Positions 8,494 through 18,400 of a DNA stretch of 37,083 nucleotides are shown here, piece by piece (position 1 is the stretch's first letter; every line of letters begins with the position of its first letter). The stretch lies in NCBI GenBank assembly GCA_028293375.1, contig JAQGOY010000122.1:1-37083 (forward strand). Reading direction: 5' to 3'. The notes under the pieces were generated by a model that was given only the letters and a program-made list of their open reading frames with translations, had not been told where the DNA came from and made no database searches. This DNA comes from Verrucomicrobiales bacterium. GTDB taxonomy: Bacteria; Verrucomicrobiota; Verrucomicrobiia; Limisphaerales; JAQGOY01. The translations under genes and the position numbers were made by a program.

Positions 8494-9891
8494 ATGAAAA
8501 CTCCTCTTTGCTATTTATTTCTGACGCTCCTCCTGATGGGTGGATTGGATAAAGCAAAGGCTCAATCCAGCCTGCTTGATACTTCGTTCACTCCTGGTTC
8601 CGGCGCAAGTGGCGGCTTTGTGGAAACATTGCTTCAACAACCTGACGGAAAAATACTGATTTGCGGCAATTTTACTTCATTCAATGGGGCTTCGGTTGCC
8701 AATGTGGCGCGACTGAACTCGAACGGCACGGTGGACACCACCTTTAATGCCAATCCCGGGTATTGGGTGCGGCACATGGTACTGCAACCGGATGGCAAGA
8801 TCGTTATCGGAGGGTTTTTCAAATCGGTTGGAACTCAATCGCGCAGTCTGATCGCTCGATTGAATTCCAATGGGAGTTTGGACACAACATTTGATCCCGG
8901 AACAGGAGCCGACGGGACACTCGGGACGAGCATCACGGGAAACCCGGACCCGTTTATCTTTCAATTGGCGCTTCAGTCTGACGGAAAAATCCTGATCACA
9001 GGAAATTTTACCAATTATAATGGCACCGTCATCAATGGTATTGCCCGAATAAATTCCAACGGCTCGCTGGACACAACCTTTCACGTAGGCTCAGGCCTGA
9101 GCACCTGGGGACGTTCCATCCAGGTTCTGCCGAACAATCAAATTTTGGTCACTGGATGGTTCGATAACTACAACAACAGTTCGCATGATCGGATGGCGCT
9201 GATCAATCCGGACGGCTCGCCAGACGCTTCCTTTCATCCCTACTTTGGGGATCGCACTGCGGTATACACGGCGGTGAAACTTCCTGACGGCAAATACATC
9301 GCCGCTGGCCATTCTCTGAATTACAGCGGACTGTTCACCAATGAGATTCGGCGCTTAAATATAGATGGAACCACGGACGAGAGCTTCACCGGTAAAGCGA
9401 ATGAAAAAATACAGTCGGTCAAGCTCCAATCCGATGGAAAACTCGTGATCGTGGGAGAGTTTACACTGGTTGACGGGGTTGGCAGAACCACTATTGCACG
9501 ATTAAACCCCGATGGAAGTTTGGACACTGGTTTTTCCGCGAACATAGACAGCTGGGGATGGACTGGCGGATTGCAACCGGACGGCAAAATACTATTCTGC
9601 GGCGGTTTTTCCAAGGTAGACAATACGTCACGAAGTGGCATAGCCCGGCTCTTGTCCGCAACGGGAGACGCCCAGCCATTGATCTTTAATCCCAATAAAA
9701 TCGGGAATACTTTTTCGACTTCCGTCTCTACGCTTTCGGGCAAAACGTACACACTGCAGTACAAGAACTCCTTGCAGGAAGTGAACTGGACTTCGCTGAC
9801 CCCTTCTGTGAATGGCGATGGAACTTCCAAAACTCTTTCTGACGCCAGTGCATCCGTAGAAACCCGACTTTACCGAATCCAAATGAAATAG
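8494..9891 (+). CDS. Secreted delta-60 repeat beta-propeller protein (copy 1)
   Basis: A 465-residue exported protein; ATG at 8494 gives a clear signal peptide (MKTPLCYLFLTLLLMGGLDK, cleavage likely after AKA). A TTG nine bases earlier is in frame but less likely. Seven tandem repeats of the delta-60 type follow, each built as 'QPDGKILI.G.F...N....N.IARLN.NGS.DTTF'; seven copies would close a seven-bladed propeller. The C-terminal roughly 75 residues (TYTLQYKNSL...RLYRIQMK) are a small beta module frequent at the ends of secreted Verrucomicrobiota proteins. Function unknown; propellers of this kind usually bind partners or glycans. It is five bases downstream of an NRPS gene and on the same strand, so it is probably co-transcribed. 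It closely resembles the next gene. Confidence 0.85.
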   Translation: MKTPLCYLFLTLLLMGGLDKAKAQSSLLDTSFTPGSGASGGFVETLLQQPDGKILICGNFTSFNGASVANVARLNSNGTVDTTFNANPGYWVRHMVLQPDGKIVIGGFFKSVGTQSRSLIARLNSNGSLDTTFDPGTGADGTLGTSITGNPDPFIFQLALQSDGKILITGNFTNYNGTVINGIARINSNGSLDTTFHVGSGLSTWGRSIQVLPNNQILVTGWFDNYNNSSHDRMALINPDGSPDASFHPYFGDRTAVYTAVKLPDGKYIAAGHSLNYSGLFTNEIRRLNIDGTTDESFTGKANEKIQSVKLQSDGKLVIVGEFTLVDGVGRTTIARLNPDGSLDTGFSANIDSWGWTGGLQPDGKILFCGGFSKVDNTSRSGIARLLSATGDAQPLIFNPNKIGNTFSTSVSTLSGKTYTLQYKNSLQEVNWTSLTPSVNGDGTSKTLSDASASVETRLYRIQMK

Positions 9892-11060
9892 CCGACCACC
9901 CTATGAAAACAAAATCCTGTATATTATTAACCCTGCTCGTTGCCTTGTTTGGGTTTCTCAACCCTCTAAGTGCAGAAATTGTTCTCGATCCTACTTTTAA
10001 CGCCGGAACCGGCACGGATGCCTTCGTAGAGAGTTGCCTGGTCCAGCCTGATGGAAAAGTACTCATCTGCGGTGGATTCACTAATTTTAATGGCGTAGCG
10101 CGAAATTATATAGCGCGGCTCAATGCGAATGGAACACTGGATACCACCTTCAATGCCTTCCCCAGCTATTGGGTGCGGCACATGGCTTTGCAACCCAATG
10201 GCAAAATCATGATAGGCGGGTTTTTTAAATCCGTGGGAGGACAATCCCGTAACTTAATCGCCCGATTGAATGCAGATGGCAGCTTGGATACCACTTTCAA
10301 TCCTGGTGCCGGTGCGATTGGGACGTTGGGCACGAGCATCACTGGAAATCCAGACCCCTTTATTTTTCAATTGGCCTTGCAGCCAGATGGTAAAGTCGTT
10401 TTCACGGGTAATTTTACTAACTACAACGGAGTAACCATCAACGGCATCGCTCGTGTGAATGCCAATGGGTCGCTTGACACGACCTTCAACGTAGGATCAG
10501 GCCTCAATACATGGGGTCGATCAATCCAGGTTCTTCCGAACAACCAAATTCTGGTTACAGGCTGGTTCGATAATTACAATAACAGTTCCCATGATCGTAT
10601 GGTGCTCATCAATCCGAATGGTTCTCCTGACAGCTCATTCCACCCATTCTTCGGGGATCGCACTTCAGTCTATACCGCCATCAAACTTCCTAATGGACAA
10701 TACATCGCGGCTGGTCATTCCCTTAACTTCGACAACTTGTTTACGGAAGAAATTCGCAGATTGAACGCCGATGGGTCGGTGGATACCAGCTTCCAGGGCA
10801 GGGCGAATGAAAAAATTCAGTCGGTGCGGCTCCAGGCTAATGGAAAGATTCTCATCGCGGGTGAATTCAGCCAGGTGGATGGAGTGAATCGCCAACGGCT
10901 TGCCCTGCTGAACCCTGATGGCACTCTGGACGACTCGGTCAATGAATCGATTGATAACTTTCTTTGGATGGTCATCCCTCTCGCAGGCGACAGGATTCTC
11001 GTCTCCGGCGGATTTAATAACATTAACAATCGTCACATCAGCGGTGTTGCCAGGTTTGTG
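8494..11060 (+). repeat. Tandem duplication of a seven-repeat propeller coding sequence
   Basis: About 1.1 kb of the first propeller gene recurs in the second at an offset near 1,406 bases; for example the segment starting at 9121 matches the one starting at 10527. The match covers all seven repeats, and residues such as GWFDNYNNSSHDRM are identical, while the tails differ completely. This indicates duplication of the propeller followed by tail replacement in one copy. Confidence 0.8.
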
Positions 11061-11861
11061 CCTGCAGCGAGTTTGCCGAAACCACAAATCCACCTCAACG
11101 GATTGGCGACGTGGTACATGAATGGCGCGGAGATGACTGGTTCCGGGCTCGTGAATAATGGTTTGCCCATTGCAGCCGGCTGGCGTTACGTCGGCATGCG
11201 CGAGTTTAACGGGGATGGCCAAAGCGATATCCTATGGCAGGGGCCTTCCGGGCAGCTTGCAGTTTGGACCATGAATGGCGTCGACTTTTCGAGCGGTTCT
11301 GTGCTCCAGAAGATTCCTGTCGCAGGGCACCGCGCCACAGGTCTGGCCGATTTGAATGGGGACGGTCAGACGGACATCCTCTTCCGTTGGCCTGATGGGA
11401 GAATATCTGTGTGGCTTATGAACGGTGGAACATTCGTTAGCGAAGTCATGCTGAATGGCGGCGTAACCATTGGAACGAACTGGCAAATCGTCGGCGCTCG
11501 AGATTTTAACGGTGATAATAAAGATGATCTGGTGCTTCAGAGCACCGCTGGACAAGTCGCAATCTGGTCCATGGACGGAACAGTGAAAACGGGCGCTGTA
11601 CTATTAAACGATGGAAAAACGGTTGGGGCGGGATGGAGACTTGCCGGTGTGGGTGATTTGAATGGCGCTGGAAGCAACGACCTCATTTTCCAACATCCCA
11701 GCGGTTATGTCATCGCGTGGTTCATGGAAGGAACGACGATAGCCAACAGAGTTACTTTGATTGGCGGTAAACCGATTGCTGCTGGCTGGCACATAGTGGG
11801 ACTGAACGATTTTAACAAAGATGGCCATGCGGACATCGTTTGGCAGTATACCGGTTTTTGA
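9903..11861 (+). CDS. Secreted delta-60 propeller with FG-GAP/VCBS repeats (copy 2)
   Basis: A 652-residue exported protein with signal peptide MKTKSCILLTLLVALFGF (cleavage probably after LSAE). Residues about 30-385 are seven delta-60 repeats nearly parallel to those of the preceding gene. From about 400 onward the protein changes to five FG-GAP/VCBS-like repeats: FNGDGQSDILW, LNGDGQTDILF, FNGDNKDDLVL, LNGAGSNDLIF and FNKDGHADIVW, each followed by a V-W-x-M-(N/D)-G segment. The D-x-D-G pattern is a calcium-binding loop in known members; the fourth repeat has lost its acidic residues. It ends directly after the fifth repeat, so a second incomplete or five-bladed propeller is likely. Eleven bases after copy 1, same operon, followed by a strong terminator. 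Probably an extracellular or outer-membrane binding protein; partner unknown. Confidence 0.85.
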   Translation: MKTKSCILLTLLVALFGFLNPLSAEIVLDPTFNAGTGTDAFVESCLVQPDGKVLICGGFTNFNGVARNYIARLNANGTLDTTFNAFPSYWVRHMALQPNGKIMIGGFFKSVGGQSRNLIARLNADGSLDTTFNPGAGAIGTLGTSITGNPDPFIFQLALQPDGKVVFTGNFTNYNGVTINGIARVNANGSLDTTFNVGSGLNTWGRSIQVLPNNQILVTGWFDNYNNSSHDRMVLINPNGSPDSSFHPFFGDRTSVYTAIKLPNGQYIAAGHSLNFDNLFTEEIRRLNADGSVDTSFQGRANEKIQSVRLQANGKILIAGEFSQVDGVNRQRLALLNPDGTLDDSVNESIDNFLWMVIPLAGDRILVSGGFNNINNRHISGVARFVPAASLPKPQIHLNGLATWYMNGAEMTGSGLVNNGLPIAAGWRYVGMREFNGDGQSDILWQGPSGQLAVWTMNGVDFSSGSVLQKIPVAGHRATGLADLNGDGQTDILFRWPDGRISVWLMNGGTFVSEVMLNGGVTIGTNWQIVGARDFNGDNKDDLVLQSTAGQVAIWSMDGTVKTGAVLLNDGKTVGAGWRLAGVGDLNGAGSNDLIFQHPSGYVIAWFMEGTTIANRVTLIGGKPIAAGWHIVGLNDFNKDGHADIVWQYTGF

Positions 11862-11893
11862 TATAACACTTTCTGTTTAGCAAAAAACTCAAG

Positions 11894-11924
11894 AAAAGCC
11901 TGCGGATCTTCGCAGGCTTTTTTT
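11894..11924 (+). terminator. Rho-independent terminator after the propeller genes
   Basis: AAAAGCCTGCG (11894-11904) pairs with CGCAGGCTTTT (11911-11921) around the six-base loop GATCTT, and the T run continues to 11924. It starts 33 bases past the stop of the second propeller gene. It should end the transcript that begins upstream of 3389 and leave the two later NRPS genes to a separate promoter or to readthrough. Confidence 0.93.
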
Positions 11925-12118
11925 GCCATTAAGGGTGGGCCACCCTCAGCTTAGTTCTTTAATCAGGCTTTTGCTGACTCACAACCAGCTTTCGCCTTGC
12001 CCCCCTAATGCTTCCGGGCCTTATCCACTTTTCTCCCGCGTTCGGTTCAAATAGAGACAACGATGAACCAATGTCTGGAAATCAGGGTGCGATTTGCATT
12101 TGAACCCGCCGTGAAGTT
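11925..12118 (+). promoter_or_regulatory. Leader region of the second NRPS transcription unit
   Basis: With a strong terminator at its left edge, this 194-base stretch should contain the promoter of the C-A-PCP and C-A-PCP-TE genes. A palindrome, AGGGTGG-G-CCACCCT, lies at 11932-11946; its one-base centre makes it a better protein-binding site than an RNA hairpin. I could not find a convincing -35/-10 pair. A short upstream frame at 12063-12122 is listed separately. Confidence 0.3.
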
Positions 12119-12122
12119 ATGA
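12063..12122 (+). CDS. Possible 19-codon leader ORF overlapping the NRPS start
   Basis: ATG at 12063 opens a frame of 19 codons (MNQCLEIRVRFAFEPAVKL) whose TGA stop overlaps the NRPS ATG as ATGA. Such overlap is the usual layout for translational coupling, and the NRPS gene itself has no clear Shine-Dalgarno sequence. A weak GAGA lies before this ATG. The peptide resembles nothing I know, and so short a frame can arise by chance. Confidence 0.2.
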   Translation: MNQCLEIRVRFAFEPAVKL

Positions 12123-15100
12123 GCCAGCAGCTTTCCCAACTATCGCCAGAGGCCAGGGCACTGCTCGAAAAACGACTTCTCAAAAGCCGCGTCCCGGCCC
12201 CAGCTCCCGTCATCGATAGGGAACATCCTCAAGGGCCATCCCCTCTTTCCCATGCGCAGGAGAGCCTATGGTTTTTGGACCAACTTGAACCCGGGAGCCC
12301 CCTTTACATCATTCCGGAAGCCTGGAGAATAAAAGGAGCGTTAAGAGTAGAAGTCCTGGAGGAAGCATTCCGGCGGGTTATCGAAAGACACGAAACGTTG
12401 CGAACCCGCTTTGTGGCCGGGGAGAAGACACCTGTGCAAGTCCCGATCGAAAACTGGACCTTCAAACTGCGGGTAATCGATCTCCGCGCACAAGACGTCT
12501 CAGAAAAGGAATCGAAGCTGCAGGCTGCGCTAACGGAGGAGGCTCAAAGACCCTTTCATTTGAAAAATGATTTGTTGATTCGCGGCACTGTTATTCAACT
12601 GGATTCCAATGACCATGCCCTGGTGGTGACGCTTCACCACATTATTTCGGATGCTTATTCCATGGCCCTGCTTTATGCGGAAGTGACTACCATTTATCGT
12701 AACATCTGCGATTCCTTCACAACCGCGCTCCCCCCTCTGCCCGTGCAGTATTCCAGCTTTGCACGCGATCAAAAAAACCGGCTCCAGGGCGAGGTTTTGG
12801 AAAAAGAATCCGCTTTTTGGCTCAATCGGCTTTCAGGAGAATTGCCATTGCTTGATTTGCCAACTGATCGTCCGCGCCTAACCGGTCGATCCTTTAAAGG
12901 ACTCCGGACATATTTTAGCTTTCCGGCATCGCTGCAGAGCGCGCTAAAAGAGCTCAGCCGTCAAAACGGTGTCACTCTTTACATGACGTTGCTCGGGGCT
13001 TTTTCCGTTTTACTTCGTCGATATTCCGGTCAGCAGGAGATTCTGATTGGGACACCGATTTCCACACGAAACCGCAAAGAATATGAAAATCTGATTGGCT
13101 TCTTTATCAACACGATCGTTTTCAGAACCGATTTTGTGGGAGATCCCAATTTTAACGAAGTATTGCAACGAATCCGCAAACAGGCTGGCGAAGCTTTCGC
13201 GCACGCAGAAATGCCACTTTACCGTTTGGTGGAACGTCTCAAAGTTCCCCGGCATACCGGGAATCCGCTCTTCCAGGTTGTTTTTCAATATCTCGCCACA
13301 CCTACCGTTGGCCCACAACTGGAGGGATGCCAGGTAGAGATGCTTCCGATGGAAACCGGGACGGCAAAATTCGATCTTACATTAAATGTGGTCGACGAAG
13401 CCCGTGGTTTGTCGGGCAATCTGGAGTTCAACACCGACTTGTTTGATGGCAGCACGATTGAGCGACTGCTGGCCAACTTCCAGACATTGCTCGAAGGACT
13501 GGTGAACAACCCGGAAATGCCGGTCTCGAAAACTCCATGCCTTAGCCGGAAGGAAATGGCGCTCGTCAATTCCTGGAACAACACCTCGACCGCATATCCG
13601 CGCAACAGTTCCATTCACCAACTTTTCGAAGAAATCGTTTCGAGAGATCCGCATGCAATTGCTGTTGAATTCGAAGGAATGGAGTGGAGTTACCGCGATC
13701 TAAATGCCCGTTCGAACCAGCTGGCAAGAGCACTGCGCAAACAGGGTGTGGTCGCCGACACGCTCGTTGGCTTATGTGTCCCGCGATCCGTGGAAATGAT
13801 TGTGTCCATTCTCGGGATATTGAAAGCCGGGGGAGCTTACACACCTCTGGACCCAAGTTATCCCGAGGAACGTCTGACTTACCTTATCAGTGAAACCGGC
13901 ATGCAGGTTCTGGTCACAACGGCCCAACTTGGTGAGAAGTTATTTTCCAATGCATCCTTACAGACGGTCATCATGGACAAAAATGAAGCACTGATCCTCG
14001 AGGATGATGCAAATCTTGGAGTGGAAGTCTCACCCGACAATTTGGCTTACGTTTTATACACGTCCGGTTCGACGGGAAAACCCAAGGGCGTAGCCATACC
14101 GCAGAGGGGCGTTATTCGACTGGTGAAAGAAACTCGATTCATGAGTTTCGGAGTGGACGATATCTTTCTTCAATTCGCGCCAATTTCATTTGACGCTTCG
14201 ACCCTCGAAATTTGGGGTAGCCTTTTGAATGGGGCTAAGCTGGTCATTTTTCCCCCGGAATTTAATTCGCTTCAACAACTCGGCGAAATTATTCAAAGCA
14301 AAAGAGTCAGCATACTTTGGCTGACCGCAGGCCTGTTCCATCAAATGGTCGAGGAACAAATTTCCTCGCTGAAAGATGTGCGGCAACTGCTTGCCGGGGG
14401 AGATGTTCTGTCGGTGCCGCATGTGTTGAAAGTTCTCAAGGAACTTCCAGGCACACAACTGATCAACGGCTACGGGCCCACCGAAAACACGACCTTCACC
14501 TGTTGCTATTCAGTCCCGCCGAACTGGCGTGGTGAACGATCTGTGCCCATCGGTCAACCCATCAGCAACACCCAGGTATTTATTTTGGACGGCCACATGC
14601 AAGAGATGCCTATTGGAGTTCCCGGCCAGCTCTATATAGCCGGGGATGGACTGGCCAGGGAATACCTTCGCGCACCGGAATTAACCAGGGAGAAATTTGT
14701 GCCCAACCCGTTCCCAGGAACATCATCGCGACTCTATAAAACAGGCGACACCGTTCGTTGGCTTCCGGACGGAAATGCGGAGTTTGTCGGGCGGATGGAT
14801 TTCCAGGTAAAAATCCGAGGCTTTCGAGTGGAGCTCGGAGAAATCGAAAGTGCGCTGGCACAACATCCTGCTGTGAAAGAGGCAATCGTATTGGCGAGGG
14901 CTGACAATTCGGGAACCAAACAACTGGTAGCTTTTGTTGTGCTCAAGGCAGAAGTCGAAACAACTCAGCTTCGTCAATTCCTTCAGAAGACTCTACCTGG
15001 TCATATGGTTCCGGGGCAAATTATAGTGCTTGAGCAATTTCCGCTGAACGCAAATGGAAAGGTCGACCGCAAACTGTTGCCTTCGACTGAAACGCAAAAC

Positions 15101-15433
15101 GAGACGAAAATAAAAACGCCACCACGCACAGCCGAAGAACAAACGTTGGTGACGATCTGGGCTGAAGTTCTTGGAATTAATCCTGTGGGTATAGAGGAAG
15201 ATTTCTTCGAGCTCGGCGGCCATTCGCTTCTCGCCACGAAAATTGTTTCGCGAATAAACAAAGAATTCAACACGAACATCCCACTGGCGGCCATTTTTGA
15301 TCATCCAACAATTGCTTCGCTGGCCGAGGTCATCTCGCGACAGAAGCAAACAGGGGTTCGGAGCCGGACGATTATTTCGCGACGTATCCGCACCCAGGGA
15401 GAGCACCATGATTGCACCACTAGCACCCACTAA
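12119..15433 (+). CDS. NRPS module C-A(predicted Val-like)-PCP
   Basis: The 1,104-residue protein holds one elongation module. The N-terminal ~40 residues are a linker of the 'LSPEARALLEKRLL' kind. The condensation domain (about 42-475) opens with LSHAQESLWFLDQL, as in LCL-type domains, and has HHIISDA at 173-179, where the usual final Gly is Ala. The A domain (about 495-990) shows YTSGSTGKPKG and an intact A10, NGKVDRK. Its specificity residues read D-A-L-W-L-G-G-T-F, close to codes known for Val. The carrier domain has ELGGHSLLA with Ser1036. The last ~25 residues form a short linker that is encoded partly within the overlap with the next gene. The gene ends 26 bases after the next ATG, so the two are translationally coupled. 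Confidence 0.93.
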   Translation: MSQQLSQLSPEARALLEKRLLKSRVPAPAPVIDREHPQGPSPLSHAQESLWFLDQLEPGSPLYIIPEAWRIKGALRVEVLEEAFRRVIERHETLRTRFVAGEKTPVQVPIENWTFKLRVIDLRAQDVSEKESKLQAALTEEAQRPFHLKNDLLIRGTVIQLDSNDHALVVTLHHIISDAYSMALLYAEVTTIYRNICDSFTTALPPLPVQYSSFARDQKNRLQGEVLEKESAFWLNRLSGELPLLDLPTDRPRLTGRSFKGLRTYFSFPASLQSALKELSRQNGVTLYMTLLGAFSVLLRRYSGQQEILIGTPISTRNRKEYENLIGFFINTIVFRTDFVGDPNFNEVLQRIRKQAGEAFAHAEMPLYRLVERLKVPRHTGNPLFQVVFQYLATPTVGPQLEGCQVEMLPMETGTAKFDLTLNVVDEARGLSGNLEFNTDLFDGSTIERLLANFQTLLEGLVNNPEMPVSKTPCLSRKEMALVNSWNNTSTAYPRNSSIHQLFEEIVSRDPHAIAVEFEGMEWSYRDLNARSNQLARALRKQGVVADTLVGLCVPRSVEMIVSILGILKAGGAYTPLDPSYPEERLTYLISETGMQVLVTTAQLGEKLFSNASLQTVIMDKNEALILEDDANLGVEVSPDNLAYVLYTSGSTGKPKGVAIPQRGVIRLVKETRFMSFGVDDIFLQFAPISFDASTLEIWGSLLNGAKLVIFPPEFNSLQQLGEIIQSKRVSILWLTAGLFHQMVEEQISSLKDVRQLLAGGDVLSVPHVLKVLKELPGTQLINGYGPTENTTFTCCYSVPPNWRGERSVPIGQPISNTQVFILDGHMQEMPIGVPGQLYIAGDGLAREYLRAPELTREKFVPNPFPGTSSRLYKTGDTVRWLPDGNAEFVGRMDFQVKIRGFRVELGEIESALAQHPAVKEAIVLARADNSGTKQLVAFVVLKAEVETTQLRQFLQKTLPGHMVPGQIIVLEQFPLNANGKVDRKLLPSTETQNETKIKTPPRTAEEQTLVTIWAEVLGINPVGIEEDFFELGGHSLLATKIVSRINKEFNTNIPLAAIFDHPTIASLAEVISRQKQTGVRSRTIISRRIRTQGEHHDCTTSTH

Positions 15434-18400
15434 CGTGAACTTGCCAAAAACTCCTGTGGCAACTTCGAAGCAGCCGGAAGAAGATTTCCGGGATTGTTTC
15501 CCGCTTTCTTTTGCCCAGCAAAGAATCTGGTTTCTCGATCAGCTTCATCCAAATAATCCGCTTTATAACGTTCCTTCAGGTTTCCGATTAGCCGGACAAT
15601 TGGATGTCGAAGCGCTGTCCCGCAGCCTGGAAGCGGTGATTTCGCGCCATGAGATTCTTCGTACCATCTATATCACCAATAAAGGAACGCCGGCCCAGAA
15701 GGTCCTTGATCAATGGAAGTTCACGCTTCCCGTTATTGATCTATCAAAGGAAATCAGCCCGGAATTGGCTCTTGCTGAGCGGTTAAGCTCCGAAGCGAAA
15801 ATCCCATTTAATCTTGCCCATGACTTGATGATTCGCGCCTCCCTGTTTCGTTTGAAACCTGAGGAGCATGCGCTCTTCATCAATGTCCATCACATTGCAT
15901 TCGACGAATGGTCCCTGGAGATTTTGGTGAAAGAGATTGGCAGTTTTTACGAAAGCTTCCTTCGAAAACAATCGTCCTCCCTGCCGGAACTGCCGATCCA
16001 GTATGCCGATTTTGCCATCTGGCAGCAGGAGGAGTATGCAAACAAGCACACTCAAAAACAGTTGGATTACTGGAAAAAACAACTTCAGGGAGATTTGCCA
16101 GTCCTGGAAATCAGGGCGGATCGCATCCGGCCCGCAGTTCGCACTTACCAGGGAGACAGAGAGCGTCGAACACTATCGCCTCAACTCACTGCGAACCTCA
16201 AGAAACTCGCCAGACAGGAATCAGTTACCCTTTATATCCTGCTTCTTTCCATCTTTAAAACGCTGCTCCATCGTTACTCCGGGATGGAAGACATCATCGT
16301 GGGAACGCCCATCTCCGGACGCTCTCAATCGGAGGTGGAAAACCTGCTTGGATTTTTCGTGAATACCCTGGCCATCCGAAGTCCGGTGGGCGACCAGGCC
16401 TCCTTCAAGGAAGTATTGGCCAAAGTTCGAACCCATGTGCTGGGTGCCTTTGCCCACCAGGAATTGCCTTTTGACAAATTGATTGAAGAGATTCATTCCG
16501 AACGCAATTCTAATCAAAATCCATTGTTTGACATTGTTTTTGCCTTGCAAAACCAACAGAAAGAAGACTTCCAGTTTGCCAGCCTTGGGCTGCGGCCAAT
16601 CGAGGTGCACACCCATACGGCCAAGTTTGACTTAACCTTTGTCGCCCAGGACAAAGGTGACACGCTCCATTTGATCCTTGAGTACAACAGTGATATTTTC
16701 GAAGGCCCAACTGTTGGACGAATGCTTGCCCATTTTGAAGCGTTGGCAGAAGGAATAGTCACCAACCCCGTCCAGAGTGTTGGCAAATTTTCCCTTATTA
16801 ACGCAGCGGAACGTTCCAACACCTTTGAAATTTGGAATCACACCTCGACGGATTATCCAAAGTCCAAAACTGTTGCTCAATTATTTTCAGAACAGGCAAA
16901 ACGCACACCACAAGCCATCGCAGTCCAATACGGGGAAAAGGAAATTTCCTACGCAGAATTGGATGATCGCTCCAACCAGGTGGGTTCCTATTTACGCAAG
17001 CAGGGAATTGGCCCGAATGTCCTGGTGGGCGTGTTCATGGAGAGATCCGTAGAAATGATCGTGGCCTGGCTCGGCATTCTCAAGGCAGGGGGAGCCTATG
17101 TGCCGCTTGATTTGGATTATCCAGCGGAACGAATTGCTTTCATGATTCAGGACACGGAAATGCCGGTCATTCTAAGCAACGAGTCCCTAGCGTCTCGAAT
17201 TCCTCAATCCGTCGCGAAAATTTTAAAACTCGATGCGGATTCGGCAGAGATTAAACAGGAATCCAAGCATCCAGTCATCTCTACTGCCACCGCCGAGAAC
17301 ATTGCTTACGTCATCTACACTTCTGGTTCCACCGGCCAGCCAAAGGGGGTAATGGTTCCAAACAGGGGAATAGTGCGACTCGTGTTCAACACGAACTATG
17401 TTCAACTCAGTGAAGAGGAGCGAATAGCCCAGGCTTCGAACAGTTCCTTTGACGCCGCCACATTCGAAGTTTGGGGATCTCTTTTGCATGGCGGCAAATT
17501 GGTGGGAGTAACCAAAGAAATCATGCTCGCGCCAAAGGAGTTTGCCGCATTTCTGCGCGATGAAAAAATTACGTCGCTTTTCCTGACGACAGCCCTCTTC
17601 AACCAGACTGCCGCCGAGGACCCCACTGCTTTTGGTACTTTGAAGAACGTGCTGTTTGGCGGCGAAGCCTGCGACCCGAACTCTGTTCGAAGAGTGCTGC
17701 AGTCGATGCCTCCACACAGGCTCCTGCACGTTTATGGGCCAACGGAGGTGACCACTTTTGCGTCGTGGTATGAAGTTAAAACGGTGGCGGAAGGCGCAAC
17801 AACACTACCCATTGGAAGACCCATTTCCAATACCACCTTTCATGTCCTGGACCGTCAACTTCAAGAAGTCCCTGTTGGTATGGCCGGGGAGCTCTATCTG
17901 GGTGGTGACGGCCTTGCTCTTGGATATTTGAGGCGCCCTGAACTCACTGAGCAAAAATTCATTCAGAACCCTGCCGATCTCAGTGAAAAGTTATACAAGA
18001 CGGGTGACCTGGTTCGCTTTCTCCCGGACGGAAATATTGAGTTTCTCGGAAGAATGGATAACCAGGTGAAGATTCGTGGTTTTCGGATCGAACTGGAGGA
18101 AGTGGAGTCCGCGCTGAAGAGTTTTCCCGGGGTCCAGGAAGCAGTGGCAATCGTGCGTGAAGACGTTCCAGGCGACAAGCGTTTGACCGGGTACATCAGC
18201 TGGAAAGAATCGGAGGAATCGAACCAGGACGGGCTGAAATCGGCGCTCAAGCTGAAGATGCCCTCCTACATGATCCCGGCGGTGATTGTAGAAGTGAAGT
18301 CGTTCCCGCTCACTCCCAATGGAAAAATCAATCGTAAAGCCCTTCCGAAGCCCGATGAGGCAACTCCCCGGCAAGGCGATGAGACCCCCAGGAGTTACCT

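Noticed and set aside
15297-15407. Upstream extension of the termination NRPS gene to 15297
   Set aside because: The extension lies inside the carrier domain coding sequence of the preceding gene and reads as Arg/Ser-rich nonsense; ATG 15408 has a good ribosome site.
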